The notes: generated from the sequence alone by a model not told the origin. A stretch of 64,000 nucleotides of DNA from Caballeronia arationis (GCF_001544975.2 NZ_FCOG02000029.1:1-64000); one strand, 5' to 3'; shown: positions 35,807 through 45,128, counted from the stretch's first letter. Numbers and translations are program-made.

Positions 35807-36238
35807 TCAGGCCCGCACCCCGCCGAACCGTTTCTGCATGAAATAGCGGGTGCGACCCGCGCTGAAATCGGGCAACTCGCCGAAGACCGCGAAGCCGCAG
35901 CGCTCGTACAACTGCTTCGCGGCGGGGTTCAGCGTGTCGAGCCACGCCGCGCGGCAGCCGCGCCGGATCGCTTCGCGCTCCGCCGCTTCCACGACGCGCG
36001 TGGCGAGTCCTTCGCCGCGCGCGTCGTCGCGAATCCAGAGCCATTTGACGAAGAGCCAGTCCCACGCGGTGAAGCCCGCCAGTCCGCCAACGAACTCATC
36101 GCCGCGATAGACCGACACCGCCAGATCGCGCTGCGCCGACGGCCCGAGTTCTCGTGCATTGAACGCAGCGAGGCCGCCGCTCACGTCCGCTTCGAATTCG
36201 GCGTCGATCCAGTCGGCGACTTCGATTTTCACGTCCAT
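35807..36238 (-). CDS. GNAT-family N-acetyltransferase
   Basis: 143-aa protein with the GNAT fold: substrate strand GGLAGFTAWDWLFVKWLWIR, acetyl-CoA pyrophosphate loop RDDARGEGLATRVVEAAE, and C-terminal LYERCGFAVFGELPDF. Acceptor unknown. It follows the binding-protein-like gene by 15 bases on the same strand, suggesting co-transcription. Confidence 0.9.
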   Translation of the reverse strand: MDVKIEVADWIDAEFEADVSGGLAAFNARELGPSAQRDLAVSVYRGDEFVGGLAGFTAWDWLFVKWLWIRDDARGEGLATRVVEAAEREAIRRGCRAAWLDTLNPAAKQLYERCGFAVFGELPDFSAGRTRYFMQKRFGGVRA

Positions 36239-36253
36239 CGCGCGGGCCGGAAC

Positions 36254-36994
36254 CTACGCGTCCGCCGCAGGCGCCACCGACGCGCCTTTCACGGCATGCC
36301 GCGCGAGCGCATCCGCGACGAAGCCCGAGCGCTTCATCTCCTCGACGAATTCGCGCAGATGCGCCGCCGCCGCTTCGCCGCGGCTTTTCGGCACGCCCAT
36401 CGCCTGCTGGATGACCATGAAGCGCTCGCCGAGCAGCCGCAAGCCGGGCTTGCCTGCCGAATCGGCTTCGAGTTGCTGCTTCACGCCCGCGGCGACTTCG
36501 GCGCCATCGCGCAGGAACTGCTCGACGACCGCCTGCGACGACTCCGCCCGCACGATCTGTGCGTGCTTCAGCTCGCGCGTGAGAAAGAGATCGTAGGCGC
36601 TGCCCTTGCCGACCACCACGCGATTCGTTTCGCGGTCGACGTCGTCGTTGGTCGTGACCGGTGAATCGTCGCGCACGAGATAGAAGCCTTCGATCAGCAC
36701 ATACGGCGCCGTGAACGCGATACCCGCGCCGCGCACCGGATCGATCGCGAAGAAGCCGATATCGGCGGTCTCGGTCGTGACGGCCTCGACGGATTTCGAC
36801 GCGGTATCGAAGGCGGTCAGTTCGGCTTCGATACCGAGCCGCGCCGCGAACTCGCGCGCGAGGTCGACGGAGATGCCGCCGGGCTCGCCTGTCGCGGCGT
36901 TGCGGTTGGCGAGCAGCGGATTGCCGAGGTTGATCGACGCGCGCAGCTTGCCGGTGGGCGCGAACGCGTTCAGCAGGGTGGAATCGATGGTCAT
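36254..36994 (-). CDS. Periplasmic-binding-protein-fold (SBP family 3) protein without signal peptide
   Basis: 246-aa protein similar to amino-acid ABC transporter binding proteins (GKLRASINLGNPLLANRNAA, GISVDLAREFAARLGIEAEL, DIGFFAIDPVRGAGIAF). No hydrophobic export signal is present at the ATG at 36994 or at upstream starts, so it appears cytosolic. No ABC permease or ATPase gene is adjacent; the GNAT gene follows. It could be a ligand sensor, or the export signal may have been lost. Confidence 0.85.
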   Translation of the reverse strand: MTIDSTLLNAFAPTGKLRASINLGNPLLANRNAATGEPGGISVDLAREFAARLGIEAELTAFDTASKSVEAVTTETADIGFFAIDPVRGAGIAFTAPYVLIEGFYLVRDDSPVTTNDDVDRETNRVVVGKGSAYDLFLTRELKHAQIVRAESSQAVVEQFLRDGAEVAAGVKQQLEADSAGKPGLRLLGERFMVIQQAMGVPKSRGEAAAAHLREFVEEMKRSGFVADALARHAVKGASVAPAADA

Positions 36995-37098
36995 GGCGGG
37001 TCCGGGTCGATGGAACATGCCCGCTATTTAACAGGAAAGCGCTCGGTCGCGCGCCCACCGATGCAGAATGAGCGTTTCGTTCCAGACGGACGCGTCCC

Positions 37099-37614
37099 AT
37101 GCCGGCCACCGACATCGACAAAGACGAACTCATCCGCCGCTTCGGCCTGCAGCCGCATCCGGAAGGCGGCTGTTTCCGCGAGACGTATCGCTCGGATTCG
37201 CGCGTGACGCGCGAGGGCACGGGCGAATCGCGCTCGGCATCGACGGCGATCTACTTCCTGCTCTGCGACGGCGCGCATTCGGCGTGGCATCGCATCCGCT
37301 CCGACGAACTGTGGCATTTCTACGCGGGCGTCCCCGTCGACATCCACGTGCTCGACGCGCAAGGCGAACTCGCCACGCACCGGCTCGGCAATGCGCTCAC
37401 GCATCCGGACGCCGTGTTCCAGGCCGTCGTGAAGGCGGGCGACTGGTTCGCGGCCGTTTGCGCGTCGCCGGAGGGGTATGCGCTCGTCGGCTGCACGGTC
37501 GCGCCGGGATTCGAATTCAGCGAGTTCGAGATCGCCGATGTAAAGGCGCTCGCGGCCGCTCATCCGGCGCATCGCGACCTGATCGCGCGTCTCGGTCCCG
37601 CCGGCGGCGCCTAG
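37099..37614 (+). CDS. Cupin-domain (DUF985) protein
   Basis: 171-aa small beta-barrel protein with the typical start LIRRFGLQPHPEGGCFRETY and cupin motif stretches SAWHRIRSDELWHFYAG. Members bind a metal or sugar-like ligand, but no reaction is known. Start chosen at the ATG giving this N-terminus. Divergent from the binding-protein-like gene, with about 100 bases between. Confidence 0.88.
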   Translation: MPATDIDKDELIRRFGLQPHPEGGCFRETYRSDSRVTREGTGESRSASTAIYFLLCDGAHSAWHRIRSDELWHFYAGVPVDIHVLDAQGELATHRLGNALTHPDAVFQAVVKAGDWFAAVCASPEGYALVGCTVAPGFEFSEFEIADVKALAAAHPAHRDLIARLGPAGGA

Positions 37615-37662
37615 CGGTTATCATCCCGCCCAATCTCGTTAAACGATACAAAAAGGCCAGGG

Positions 37663-38445
37663 ATGAGCGGAGCGCGGCGCGGTATTCAGTCGATCGAAGT
37701 GGGCGGCGCGCTCCTGCGCGCGCTCGTGGACCACGGCGGCCCGATGCTGCTGGGCGATCTCGCGAAGAAGGCGGGAATGTCGTCGGCGAAGGCGCATCCG
37801 TATCTCGTGAGCTACGGCAATCTCGGCCTGATCCAGCAGGACGGCGCCACCGGGCGCTATGAGCTCGGGCCGTTCGCGTTGCAGATGGGGCTCATCAGCC
37901 TGCAGCGCGTCGACCCGGTTCGGCTCGCGATTCCCGAAGTCGGAGAAATCTCGGCTCAGATCCAGCATACGGTCGCGCTCGCGACCGCCGGCAGCTTCGG
38001 CCCGACGATCGTCCATATCAACGAGGCGAGCGTGCCGATCCACGTCACGATGCGCACCGGCACTGTGATGTCGCTCCTTCAAACCGCCACCGGCCGCGCG
38101 TTCGCGGCCTACCTGCCGCCGCTCACAGTCGATGCGCTCGTCGCGATCGAGGCGTCGGGCGGCCTGCAGATCGGCGCGGCCCGGCGCGACTTTACGCGCG
38201 CGCAGATCGATGCGCTACTCGCCGAAGTGCGCGGGCACGGCATCGCGCGGACCATCGACGAACCCGTCGCGGGCATCAGCGCGATGAGCGCGCCCGTCTT
38301 CGATCACACCCGCAACATCGTTCTCGCCATCACGGCGATCGGCCCGAGCGGCTCCTTCGACGGCGCATGGGACGGCGCCGTCGCGAGCCCATTGCGCGCT
38401 TGCGCCGCGCGCGTTTCCGCACGACTGGGCTTTTCCGCCGCCTGA
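37663..38445 (+). CDS. IclR-family transcriptional regulator
   Basis: 260-aa regulator with an N-terminal winged helix (GDLAKKAGMSSAKAHPYLV) and the C-terminal IclR effector domain. It lies upstream of, and reads toward, the FAD monooxygenase gene at 38705, so it may control that gene. The ligand is unknown; IclR proteins near such genes often respond to aromatic acids. Confidence 0.9.
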   Translation: MSGARRGIQSIEVGGALLRALVDHGGPMLLGDLAKKAGMSSAKAHPYLVSYGNLGLIQQDGATGRYELGPFALQMGLISLQRVDPVRLAIPEVGEISAQIQHTVALATAGSFGPTIVHINEASVPIHVTMRTGTVMSLLQTATGRAFAAYLPPLTVDALVAIEASGGLQIGAARRDFTRAQIDALLAEVRGHGIARTIDEPVAGISAMSAPVFDHTRNIVLAITAIGPSGSFDGAWDGAVASPLRACAARVSARLGFSAA

Positions 38446-38704
38446 AGTCCCTTCCTCGCAACGCAGATATCCGCGAGCGCGTACGACGCGCCGTCGCGCG
38501 ATTTCGCGCGCCTGTCGCTCGCGCTTAGGGTAAACGGCGATTCAACCATGTGAAATGCTTTGTACAATGCGTAATTAACAGGCAAAGCCAAACGCATTTG
38601 ATGGTTATGCCTGACAGGGCAGCAGCCATGTTGGATGGGATCGGAGTGAGCGCATGGGGCCGGAGCAAGCGCCAGCCCCGATCGACAGGAGAGACGGAGA
38701 CGCC
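38446..38704. promoter_or_regulatory. Intergenic region with candidate promoter and inverted repeat
   Basis: The 259-base gap contains TACAAT (38563-38568) with a weak TTCAAC 16 bases upstream. An inverted repeat AATGCGT ... ACGCATT lies at 38566-38572 and 38592-38598. It may be the monooxygenase promoter with an IclR operator, but the -35 match is poor. No gene seen. Confidence 0.35.
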
Positions 38705-40387
38705 ATGCAGACTGATTTTCAAACGCTTCGGTTCGAGTACACGCGAGCCGCCGAACACGATGCCGCGTCGCCGGCGCCTTATCCGGTGGTTGTCGTCGGG
38801 GCGGGGCCGGTGGGCCTTGCGACCGCGATCGACCTCGCGCAGCAGGGCGTGCGCACGGTGCTCGTCGACAACGACGACAAGCTCTCGGACGGCTCGCGCG
38901 CCATCTGTTTCGCGAAGCGCACGCTGGAGATCTTCGACCGCCTCGGCTGCGGCCAGCCGATGGTCGACAAGGGCGTGAGCTGGAACGTCGGCAAGGTCTT
39001 CCTGCAGGACGAGCTCGTCTACACGTTCGACCTGCTGCCCGAAACCGGCCATGCGCGGCCCGCGTTCATCAATCTGCAGCAGTACTACGTCGAGGGCTAT
39101 CTCGCCGAGCGCGCGATGCGCGAGGACCACCTGCAGTTGCGCTGGAAGAGCAATGTCGTCGGCGTGACGCAGCTCGCGGATTGCGTCGAGCTGCAGATCG
39201 AGACGCCCGATGGCACCTATGCGCTGCGCGCGCAGTACATGGTCGCCGCCGACGGCTCGCGCAGTCCGATGCGCCGCGCGCTCGGCCTCGACAGCCGCGG
39301 CCGCACGTTCAAGGACCGCTTCCTGATCGCCGATGTGAAGATGAAGGCGCCGTTTCCCGCCGAGCGCTGGTTCTGGTTCGATCCGCCGTTTCACCGCAAC
39401 CAGTCGGTGCTCTTGCATCGCCAGCCGGACGACGTGTGGCGCATCGACTTCCAGCTCGGCTGGGACGCCGATCCGGTCGCGGAAAAGGCGCCCGAGCGCG
39501 TGATTCCGCGCGTGAAGGCGCTGCTCGGCGAGGACGTCGAATTCGAACTCGAATGGGTCAGCGTCTACACGTTCTCCTGCCTGCGCATGGACAAGTTCCG
39601 CCACGGCCGCGTGCTGTTCGCGGGCGACTCGGCGCATGGCGTGTCGCCGTTCGGCGCGCGCGGCGCGAACAGCGGCGTGCAGGACGCGGACAATCTCGCG
39701 TGGAAGCTGCGCCTCGTGCTGAACGGCGACGCGCCCGACACGCTGCTCGACACCTATGCGTCCGAGCGCGAGTACGCCGCCGACGAAAACATCCGCAACT
39801 CGACCCGCGCCACCGACTTCATCACGCCGAAGAGCCCGGTGTCGCGGCTCTTCCGCGATGCGACGCTACGGCTCGCGAAGGACTGTCCGTTCGCGCGCCG
39901 CATGGCGAACAGCGGGCGGCTCTCGGTGCCGGCCGTGCTGCACGATTCGCTGCTCAATACCGCCGACCGCGAAGGTGACGTCTTCTTCGGCTCGATGGTG
40001 ACGGGCGCGGTGTGCACGGATGCGCCGGTGCGGATCGACGGCGAGGCGGCGTGGTTGCTCGGGCAGACGGGCGGCGGCGCGTTTACGGGTGTCTACTTCT
40101 GCGCGTCGGTCGATGCGGCCGCTGACTGCGCGGGCCGGCTCGCGACGCTCGAAGGCAAGTCGATCCCGATGCGCACGCTGATCGTCGTGCCGCGCGGCGC
40201 GGCGATCGCACCGCTCGCGGGCATGACCGTGCTGGAGGACGTGGACGGCGTGGTCGCGCAACGCTTCGACGCCCGGCCCGGCACGTTCTATCTGCTGCGT
40301 CCGGACCAGCATGTGTGCGCGCGCTGGCGCGCCTTCGACGCCGCTTCGGTTGCGGCGGCAATCCAACGCGCGACGTGCAACGGGTGA
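38705..40387 (+). CDS. FAD-dependent aromatic-ring monooxygenase (PheA/TfdB family)
   Basis: 560-aa flavoprotein hydroxylase with the FAD motif VVVGAGPVGLATAIDLAQQG (about residue 28), the DG motif MVAADGSRSPMRRALG (about 180) and the GD motif VLFAGDSAHGVSPFGARG (about 305). A C-terminal thioredoxin-like domain follows. It resembles 3-(3-hydroxyphenyl)propionate hydroxylase and phenol hydroxylase, but the substrate cannot be read from sequence. The ATG at 38705 follows GGAGAC. A DUF2783 gene follows 6 bases later; the two are probably co-translated. Confidence 0.9.
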   Translation: MQTDFQTLRFEYTRAAEHDAASPAPYPVVVVGAGPVGLATAIDLAQQGVRTVLVDNDDKLSDGSRAICFAKRTLEIFDRLGCGQPMVDKGVSWNVGKVFLQDELVYTFDLLPETGHARPAFINLQQYYVEGYLAERAMREDHLQLRWKSNVVGVTQLADCVELQIETPDGTYALRAQYMVAADGSRSPMRRALGLDSRGRTFKDRFLIADVKMKAPFPAERWFWFDPPFHRNQSVLLHRQPDDVWRIDFQLGWDADPVAEKAPERVIPRVKALLGEDVEFELEWVSVYTFSCLRMDKFRHGRVLFAGDSAHGVSPFGARGANSGVQDADNLAWKLRLVLNGDAPDTLLDTYASEREYAADENIRNSTRATDFITPKSPVSRLFRDATLRLAKDCPFARRMANSGRLSVPAVLHDSLLNTADREGDVFFGSMVTGAVCTDAPVRIDGEAAWLLGQTGGGAFTGVYFCASVDAAADCAGRLATLEGKSIPMRTLIVVPRGAAIAPLAGMTVLEDVDGVVAQRFDARPGTFYLLRPDQHVCARWRAFDAASVAAAIQRATCNG

Positions 40388-40393
40388 ACGATC

Positions 40394-40612
40394 ATGAAAC
40401 TGAATATCGAAACGAACATCGCGGACTACGACGGCTTCTACGAGCGTCTGATCGATACGCACAACGGACTCTCGGAAGAAGAGAGCCAGATGGTGAACGC
40501 AAAGCTTGTGCTGCTGCTCGCCAATCATATCGGCGATGCGGAGGTGCTCATCGAGGCACTCGCGCTGGCGAGGAAAAGTGTCGCGGACGACGTCGCCGGG
40601 AAGGCACGCTAG
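40394..40612 (+). CDS. DUF2783 domain-containing protein
   Basis: 72-aa acidic helical protein (DYDGFYERLIDTHNGLSEEE then MVNAKLVLLLANHIGDAEVL). DUF2783 proteins recur next to FAD-dependent monooxygenases, so it is probably a small accessory partner of the enzyme encoded 6 bases upstream. Confidence 0.85.
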   Translation: MKLNIETNIADYDGFYERLIDTHNGLSEEESQMVNAKLVLLLANHIGDAEVLIEALALARKSVADDVAGKAR

Positions 40613-40763
40613 GGGTCTGCTTGACGTTCGTCGTGTCAGGGAAATTGACGGACATGCCAGCGATTCGCTAACGCTCCGCCACACTCAGGACGGGGAGAGG
40701 CGCAGCCATGCGGTCGTGCGCCTTCAGCGATGCGGCAATGCCGGACGCGTGTGGTTGGAAACC

Positions 40764-41306
40764 TCAATTACCCAGCGTGCGCGGCATCTCGAAATTGACA
40801 TGGACGGTCTTGCAGATGAATTCTCCGATCCGGTCGATGTCGTTCAGCGGCAGGACCGGAAGCGTGGTCGCGAGCGCGGCGGGATCGTCGCTCGCGATGG
40901 CGAGAATGGCCGCGTCGGTCTTGTAGGGCGGCTCGGTGGCGAGCGCCACGCGCACGACTTCGAGCCGCGGAAGCGATTCGCGCGTGAAGCCTTCGACTAT
41001 CGTGAGGTCCGCCGGCGAGAGGCGGGCCACCAGTTCATCGAGTGAAGGCTCCGGCTCGCCGCGTAGTTCGCGCACGATCGCATAGCGATGCGGCGACGCG
41101 ATCAGCACCTCGCCCGCGCCGGCACGTCGAAAGCGCGCGCTGTCCTTGTGCGCGGGCTCGAGCTCGATCGAATGATGGCTGTGCTTGATCACGTTGACGA
41201 CGAGGCCGCGCGCGCGCAGCCAGGGCAGGAGCGCTTCGATCAGCGTGGTCTTGCCCTGGCCGGAGCGGCCGGAGATGCCGAAGAGCGGCGGCTTCGGTGG
41301 AATCAT
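40764..41306 (-). CDS. mobB: Molybdopterin-guanine dinucleotide biosynthesis protein MobB
   Basis: 180-aa P-loop GTP-binding protein that assists conversion of molybdopterin to its guanine dinucleotide. It begins IPPKPPLFGISGRSGQGKTT, with the Walker A at about residue 10. Characteristic stretches are VNVIKHSHHSIELEPAHKDS and a DLTIVEGF Walker B-like strand. The ATG at 41306 is the only reasonable start; the frame is open another 70 codons. No other moa/mob gene is nearby. Confidence 0.92.
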   Translation of the reverse strand: MIPPKPPLFGISGRSGQGKTTLIEALLPWLRARGLVVNVIKHSHHSIELEPAHKDSARFRRAGAGEVLIASPHRYAIVRELRGEPEPSLDELVARLSPADLTIVEGFTRESLPRLEVVRVALATEPPYKTDAAILAIASDDPAALATTLPVLPLNDIDRIGEFICKTVHVNFEMPRTLGN

Positions 41307-41667
41307 GCGCGTGGTCCGTTCGGTTCTTTGCCGCGTCCGTCGGATCGGGCCGCGGCAATGTTTTTTATCTGTGAATGATGCGACCTGCAGTGTAGCGGCA
41401 AAACGCCCTGCTTCGATGCGGCGCACGGCAGTCATCGGTAAAGACGACAGGCTGGTCCAAAGCTTGCCTCGCGCACAATGCCCTGACCATTCGCCAAAGG
41501 GACAGGGCGACGCCACTCGTTCGTTCGATCTGCTCCGAAAGGCGCAATGCGAAAAACACCGCCGTAGAGACTTGGCGCTCGTCGCGCAATCGCGCTATCG
41601 TCTTGAATCACGTTTGCGGATCCGGCCGTGCATGACATGCGGTGCCCGCGCGTATTCGAGGACCGAC
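41307..41667. other. Intergenic region between mobB and the ribonucleotide reductase
   Basis: 361 bases between divergent genes. I see no supported gene, no B12 riboswitch core (no CCACTG plus GGAAGG pair) and no clear NrdR box, so nothing here explains control of the ribonucleotide reductase. Confidence 0.4.
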
Positions 41668-44190
41668 ATGGCTGAAGACAATCTCAACACTCCGGTTGCA
41701 CCGCAGCAGTTTTCGATCGACGTGATGATCGAGAAGTACGCGAAGGGCGACGAGAGCCGCATCGAGGACATCTACCGGCGCGTCGCGCGCGGTGTTGCGC
41801 TGGCAGAACCGGAGGCACTGCGCAAGAAGATCGAAGCAGACTTCGTCGACAACTTCCGGCGCGGCGCGCTCGGCGCGGGCCGCATCATGAGCGCGGCGGG
41901 GACGGGCATCGAGGCAACGCTCATCAACTGCTTCGTGCAGCCGGTCGGCGATGCGATCCAGGGTGTCGATGAAAACGGCCTGCCGGGCATCTACGTGGCG
42001 CTGTTGCAGGCGGCCGAGACGATGCGGCGCGGCGGCGGCGTCGGCTACAACTTTTCCGCGATCCGGCCAAAGGGCGCGCGCGTCCATTCGACCGGCTCGT
42101 CCGCGTCGGGCCCGTGCAGCTACATGGACGTATTCGACGCGTCGTGCCGCACGGTCGAGAGCGCGGGCTCGCGGCGCGGCGCGCAGATGGGCATCCTCGA
42201 CTGCACGCATCCCGACCTGCTCGAATTCATCGCGGCCAAGCATGAGAAAGGGCGCTGGAACAACTTCAACGTGTCGGTGGCGGTGTCGGACGAATTCATG
42301 CAGGCCGTCGCCGACGATGCAGGCTGGGAACTCGTGCATCGCGCGGAGCCTGCGCCGTCGCTGCGCGCATCGGGCGACCTGCGGCGGCGCGAAGACGGCA
42401 TGTGGGTCTATCGCGAGGTGCGGGCGCGCGAAGTGTGGGACGTCATCATGCGTTCGACCTACGACGTGGCCGAACCGGGCGTGGTCTTCATGTCGCGCAT
42501 GAACGACGACAACAACCTGCGCGGCGTCGAGACGATCCGCGCGACGAATCCGTGCGGCGAACAGCCTCTGCCCGCGTATGGCTGCTGCAATCTGGGGCCG
42601 CTCAATCTCACGCGCTTCGTGCGCGACGCGTTCGCGCAGCAGCGCGGCGGCACCCCGGCATTCGACTGGGACGCGCTCGCGAAGACCACGCGCATCCAGG
42701 TGCGCTTTCTCGACGATGTGCTTGACGTCACGCTCTGGCCCCTGGCGGAGCAGGCGCGCGAGGCGGAAGCGAAGCGGCGCATCGGCGTGGGCTTCACGGG
42801 TCTCGGCGACACGCTCGTGATGCTCGGCATCCGCTACGACGCGCCGGAAGGCCGCGAATTCGCGACGCGCGTCGCGCGCACGATGCGTGACGAAGCCTAT
42901 CGTGCTTCGGTCGAACTCGCGAGCGGGCGCGGTGCGTTTCCGCTTTTCAATGCGACGCAGTATCTGGAGGAAGGCACGTTCGCTTCGCGCCTGCCCGAGG
43001 ACATCAAGGAAGACATCCGCAAGACCGGCATCCGCAACAGCCATCTGCTGTCCATCGCCCCGACCGGCACCGTGAGCCTTGCGTTTGCCGACAACGCATC
43101 GAACGGCATCGAGCCCGCCTTCTCGTGGACCTATCAGCGCACGAAACGCATGGCCGATGGCGGGCGGCAGTCGTTCGCAGTGGAAGATCACGCGTACCGG
43201 CTGTATCGCGAGCTGGGCGGCAACGTGAATGCGTTGCCCGATTACTTCGTGAATGCGCTGGAGATGTCCGCGCATGACCATCTGGAGATGATGGCGGCGG
43301 TACAGCCTTTCGTCGACACGTCGATTTCGAAAACCGTCAATGTTCCCGCCGACTATCCCTTCGACAAGTTTCAGGATCTGTATTTCGAGGCGTGGCGGCG
43401 CGGTCTGAAAGGGCTCGCGACATACCGGCCGAACGAGACGCTGGGCGCGGTGCTGTCGGTCACGCCCGAGACGACGCCCGCCGATTCGCCCGACCCGGAT
43501 CTGGAACAGGACCCGCTGCGCATAGCAATCGACCATCGGCCGCGCGGCGAATTGCCCGCGATCATCGAGAAGGTCGAGTATCTGACGCAGGCGGGGAAGA
43601 AGTCGCTCTATGTCGCGGTGTCGTTCATCGAGGTGACGGGGCGGCTCGGCGGCGAGGACGTGACCATCGAGCGTCCGATCGAATTCTTTATCCCGACCGG
43701 GCAGCGCGACGAATCGCAGCAATGGATCACGGCGACCATGCGTTCGCTGTCGCTCGCTGCGCGCGGCGGTTTCGTCGCGCGCAACCTGCAGGACATGCGC
43801 AAGGTCTCGTGGGATCGCGGGCAGGTGCGTCTCGGGGATGTCGAACGGCTCGACGGCCATCGCAGCCCGCGCTGGCACGATTCGGAAGTCGCGGCGCTCG
43901 CGTACGCGATCCAGCAGATTCTCTTCCGGCGCGGCTTTCTCGATGCAGAGGGCAATCAGGTTCCCTCGCGTGCGCTTGCGCAGCTTCACGCGCGTGCGCT
44001 GGCCGCGCAGCCTGTGTTCGACGAAGCAGACCAGGATGATCCGACGCAGCTGGATTCATCGACCAACGATGCGCATTCGCTCATGCGCATGCACGGCCGC
44101 AAGTGCTCGACGTGCGGCGCCAATGCGGTCATCCGCAAGGACGGCTGCGACTTCTGCACGGCGTGCGGTGAAATAGGCGCGTGCGGTTGA
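41668..44190 (+). CDS. nrdJ: Adenosylcobalamin-dependent (class II) ribonucleoside reductase
   Basis: 840-aa enzyme that makes deoxyribonucleotides with an adenosylcobalamin radical, so it needs no oxygen. The substrate-site loop ATNPCGEQPLPAYGCCNLGP and the N-terminal GRIMSAAGTGIEATLINCF are typical. A C-terminal zinc ribbon, CSTCGANAV...CDFCTACGE, ends the protein. GAGGA before the ATG at 41668 supports this start rather than the longer open frame. No second subunit gene (nrdB) follows, as expected for class II. It shares the window with the cobalamin synthesis genes at 58-64 kb. Confidence 0.93.
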   Translation: MAEDNLNTPVAPQQFSIDVMIEKYAKGDESRIEDIYRRVARGVALAEPEALRKKIEADFVDNFRRGALGAGRIMSAAGTGIEATLINCFVQPVGDAIQGVDENGLPGIYVALLQAAETMRRGGGVGYNFSAIRPKGARVHSTGSSASGPCSYMDVFDASCRTVESAGSRRGAQMGILDCTHPDLLEFIAAKHEKGRWNNFNVSVAVSDEFMQAVADDAGWELVHRAEPAPSLRASGDLRRREDGMWVYREVRAREVWDVIMRSTYDVAEPGVVFMSRMNDDNNLRGVETIRATNPCGEQPLPAYGCCNLGPLNLTRFVRDAFAQQRGGTPAFDWDALAKTTRIQVRFLDDVLDVTLWPLAEQAREAEAKRRIGVGFTGLGDTLVMLGIRYDAPEGREFATRVARTMRDEAYRASVELASGRGAFPLFNATQYLEEGTFASRLPEDIKEDIRKTGIRNSHLLSIAPTGTVSLAFADNASNGIEPAFSWTYQRTKRMADGGRQSFAVEDHAYRLYRELGGNVNALPDYFVNALEMSAHDHLEMMAAVQPFVDTSISKTVNVPADYPFDKFQDLYFEAWRRGLKGLATYRPNETLGAVLSVTPETTPADSPDPDLEQDPLRIAIDHRPRGELPAIIEKVEYLTQAGKKSLYVAVSFIEVTGRLGGEDVTIERPIEFFIPTGQRDESQQWITATMRSLSLAARGGFVARNLQDMRKVSWDRGQVRLGDVERLDGHRSPRWHDSEVAALAYAIQQILFRRGFLDAEGNQVPSRALAQLHARALAAQPVFDEADQDDPTQLDSSTNDAHSLMRMHGRKCSTCGANAVIRKDGCDFCTACGEIGACG

Positions 44191-44197
44191 AGGAGCC

Positions 44198-44220
44198 ACG
44201 CGAGGCGCTCAGCCTCGCGT
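44198..44220. terminator. Hairpin between convergent nrdJ and minus-strand gene
   Basis: A 9-bp stem ACGCGAGGC / GCCTCGCGT with a 5-base loop lies just after the nrdJ stop and over the end of the opposing gene. There is no T-run, so terminator function is tentative. Confidence 0.4.
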
Positions 44221-44376
44221 ATCCGATGCGGGTGGCGGCGTGACGGTTTGAGCTGATGACGGGTGCGAAGCCTGCGCGACCGCCTGCTCGACCTGCGAGC
44301 GGGCCGCATCGGATACGACTTGCGGTCCCGCTATTGTCGCAATGACGAAGACCACCGCGACAATCACCGCGCCCAC
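44209..44376 (-). CDS. Small single-pass membrane protein (55 aa)
   Basis: GTG at 44376 is preceded by GGAGGG and gives a 55-aa protein. It has one N-terminal hydrophobic helix (VIVAVVFVIATIAGPQVV) and a polar, Ser/Pro-rich C-terminus. It overlaps the end of the upstream 51-aa gene in another frame. No family recognised; it may be a small exported or tail-type membrane protein. Confidence 0.6.
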   Translation of the reverse strand: MGAVIVAVVFVIATIAGPQVVSDAARSQVEQAVAQASHPSSAQTVTPPPASDTRG

Positions 44377-44519
44377 GTGGACCCTCCGGCCTCCGCAGCC
44401 TGGCAATCCGCCGTGCGCGGCGCGCTGGCCCGTTCCTGCACATAAGGACGCCAGACGGGCGCGGAAGGCGCCCAGTCGTCAAGGGCCGAGAACTGCTCAA
44501 GCGGTGTGTTGTCGTTCAT
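44364..44519 (-). CDS. Small hydrophilic hypothetical protein (51 aa)
   Basis: ATG at 44519 gives MNDNTPLEQFSALDDWAPSA..., a polar 51-aa protein without recognised domains. The start of the next gene lies within its last 13 bases in a different frame, so the two are probably translated as a pair. Confidence 0.6.
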   Translation of the reverse strand: MNDNTPLEQFSALDDWAPSAPVWRPYVQERASAPRTADCQAAEAGGSTWAR

Positions 44520-44554
44520 GATGTTTCTCTCAAATCCGATCTGCAAATGCCTGC

Positions 44555-44908
44555 TCAATGAGCGGCGACGCCACTCTGCGTTGCCGATCCGTTCGCATAC
44601 TCCACGATCTCGCGGTTGCGTTGCTCAGCGAGGGCAGCGCGGCGTGCGGACTGCGCGGCGACCGCTTCGCCCGCCATGCTCTTGTCCGGATACGTGTTGC
44701 GGTTGAGTGCCGGCAGCGTGCCGTCCGAATAGGACGCCGCGAGTTCGGCACGCACTTCGGCGCGCGTCTTGGTGCTTTGCGCCGTCGTCGTCTGCACCTG
44801 ATACGTGCCTGCGCGGCCGATGCCCTGACCGCCGTCGGCGAACGCCGTCGTCGAAACGACTGCGGAAATGGCGGCAAGCGCTAAACCTGCGATCAGTTGG
44901 CTCTTCAT
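44555..44908 (-). CDS. DUF4148 domain-containing exported protein
   Basis: 117-aa protein with a Sec signal peptide (MKSQLIAGLALAAISAVVST, cleaved near AFA) followed by the DUF4148 signature KTRAEVRAELAASYSDGTLP and NRNTYPDKS. DUF4148 is frequent in Burkholderiales; function unknown, periplasmic location predicted. Confidence 0.9.
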   Translation of the reverse strand: MKSQLIAGLALAAISAVVSTTAFADGGQGIGRAGTYQVQTTTAQSTKTRAEVRAELAASYSDGTLPALNRNTYPDKSMAGEAVAAQSARRAALAEQRNREIVEYANGSATQSGVAAH

Positions 44909-45128
44909 GATGACGCTCCTGTCGATGATTCGATGAGCAGCGTCGGTTCGATGAACCCGGCTCCGCTGCGACAGGACGAAATGTAGTCAAGCTGCGACCG
45001 CGGATAAATGTGCGAAGTGCGAAAAGATTAATCGAGTTCGACGAACAATCGCGCAGCGCCTTGTGGGGCGGGGGATTCGGAGGGTCAGTACACGACTGGG
45101 AAGGTAATAGGCTCAGGATCCGAAGGGA

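Noticed and set aside
41307..41667. Possible B12 riboswitch before the class II ribonucleotide reductase
   Set aside because: No CCACTG, GGAAGG or CGCAACGG elements are present.
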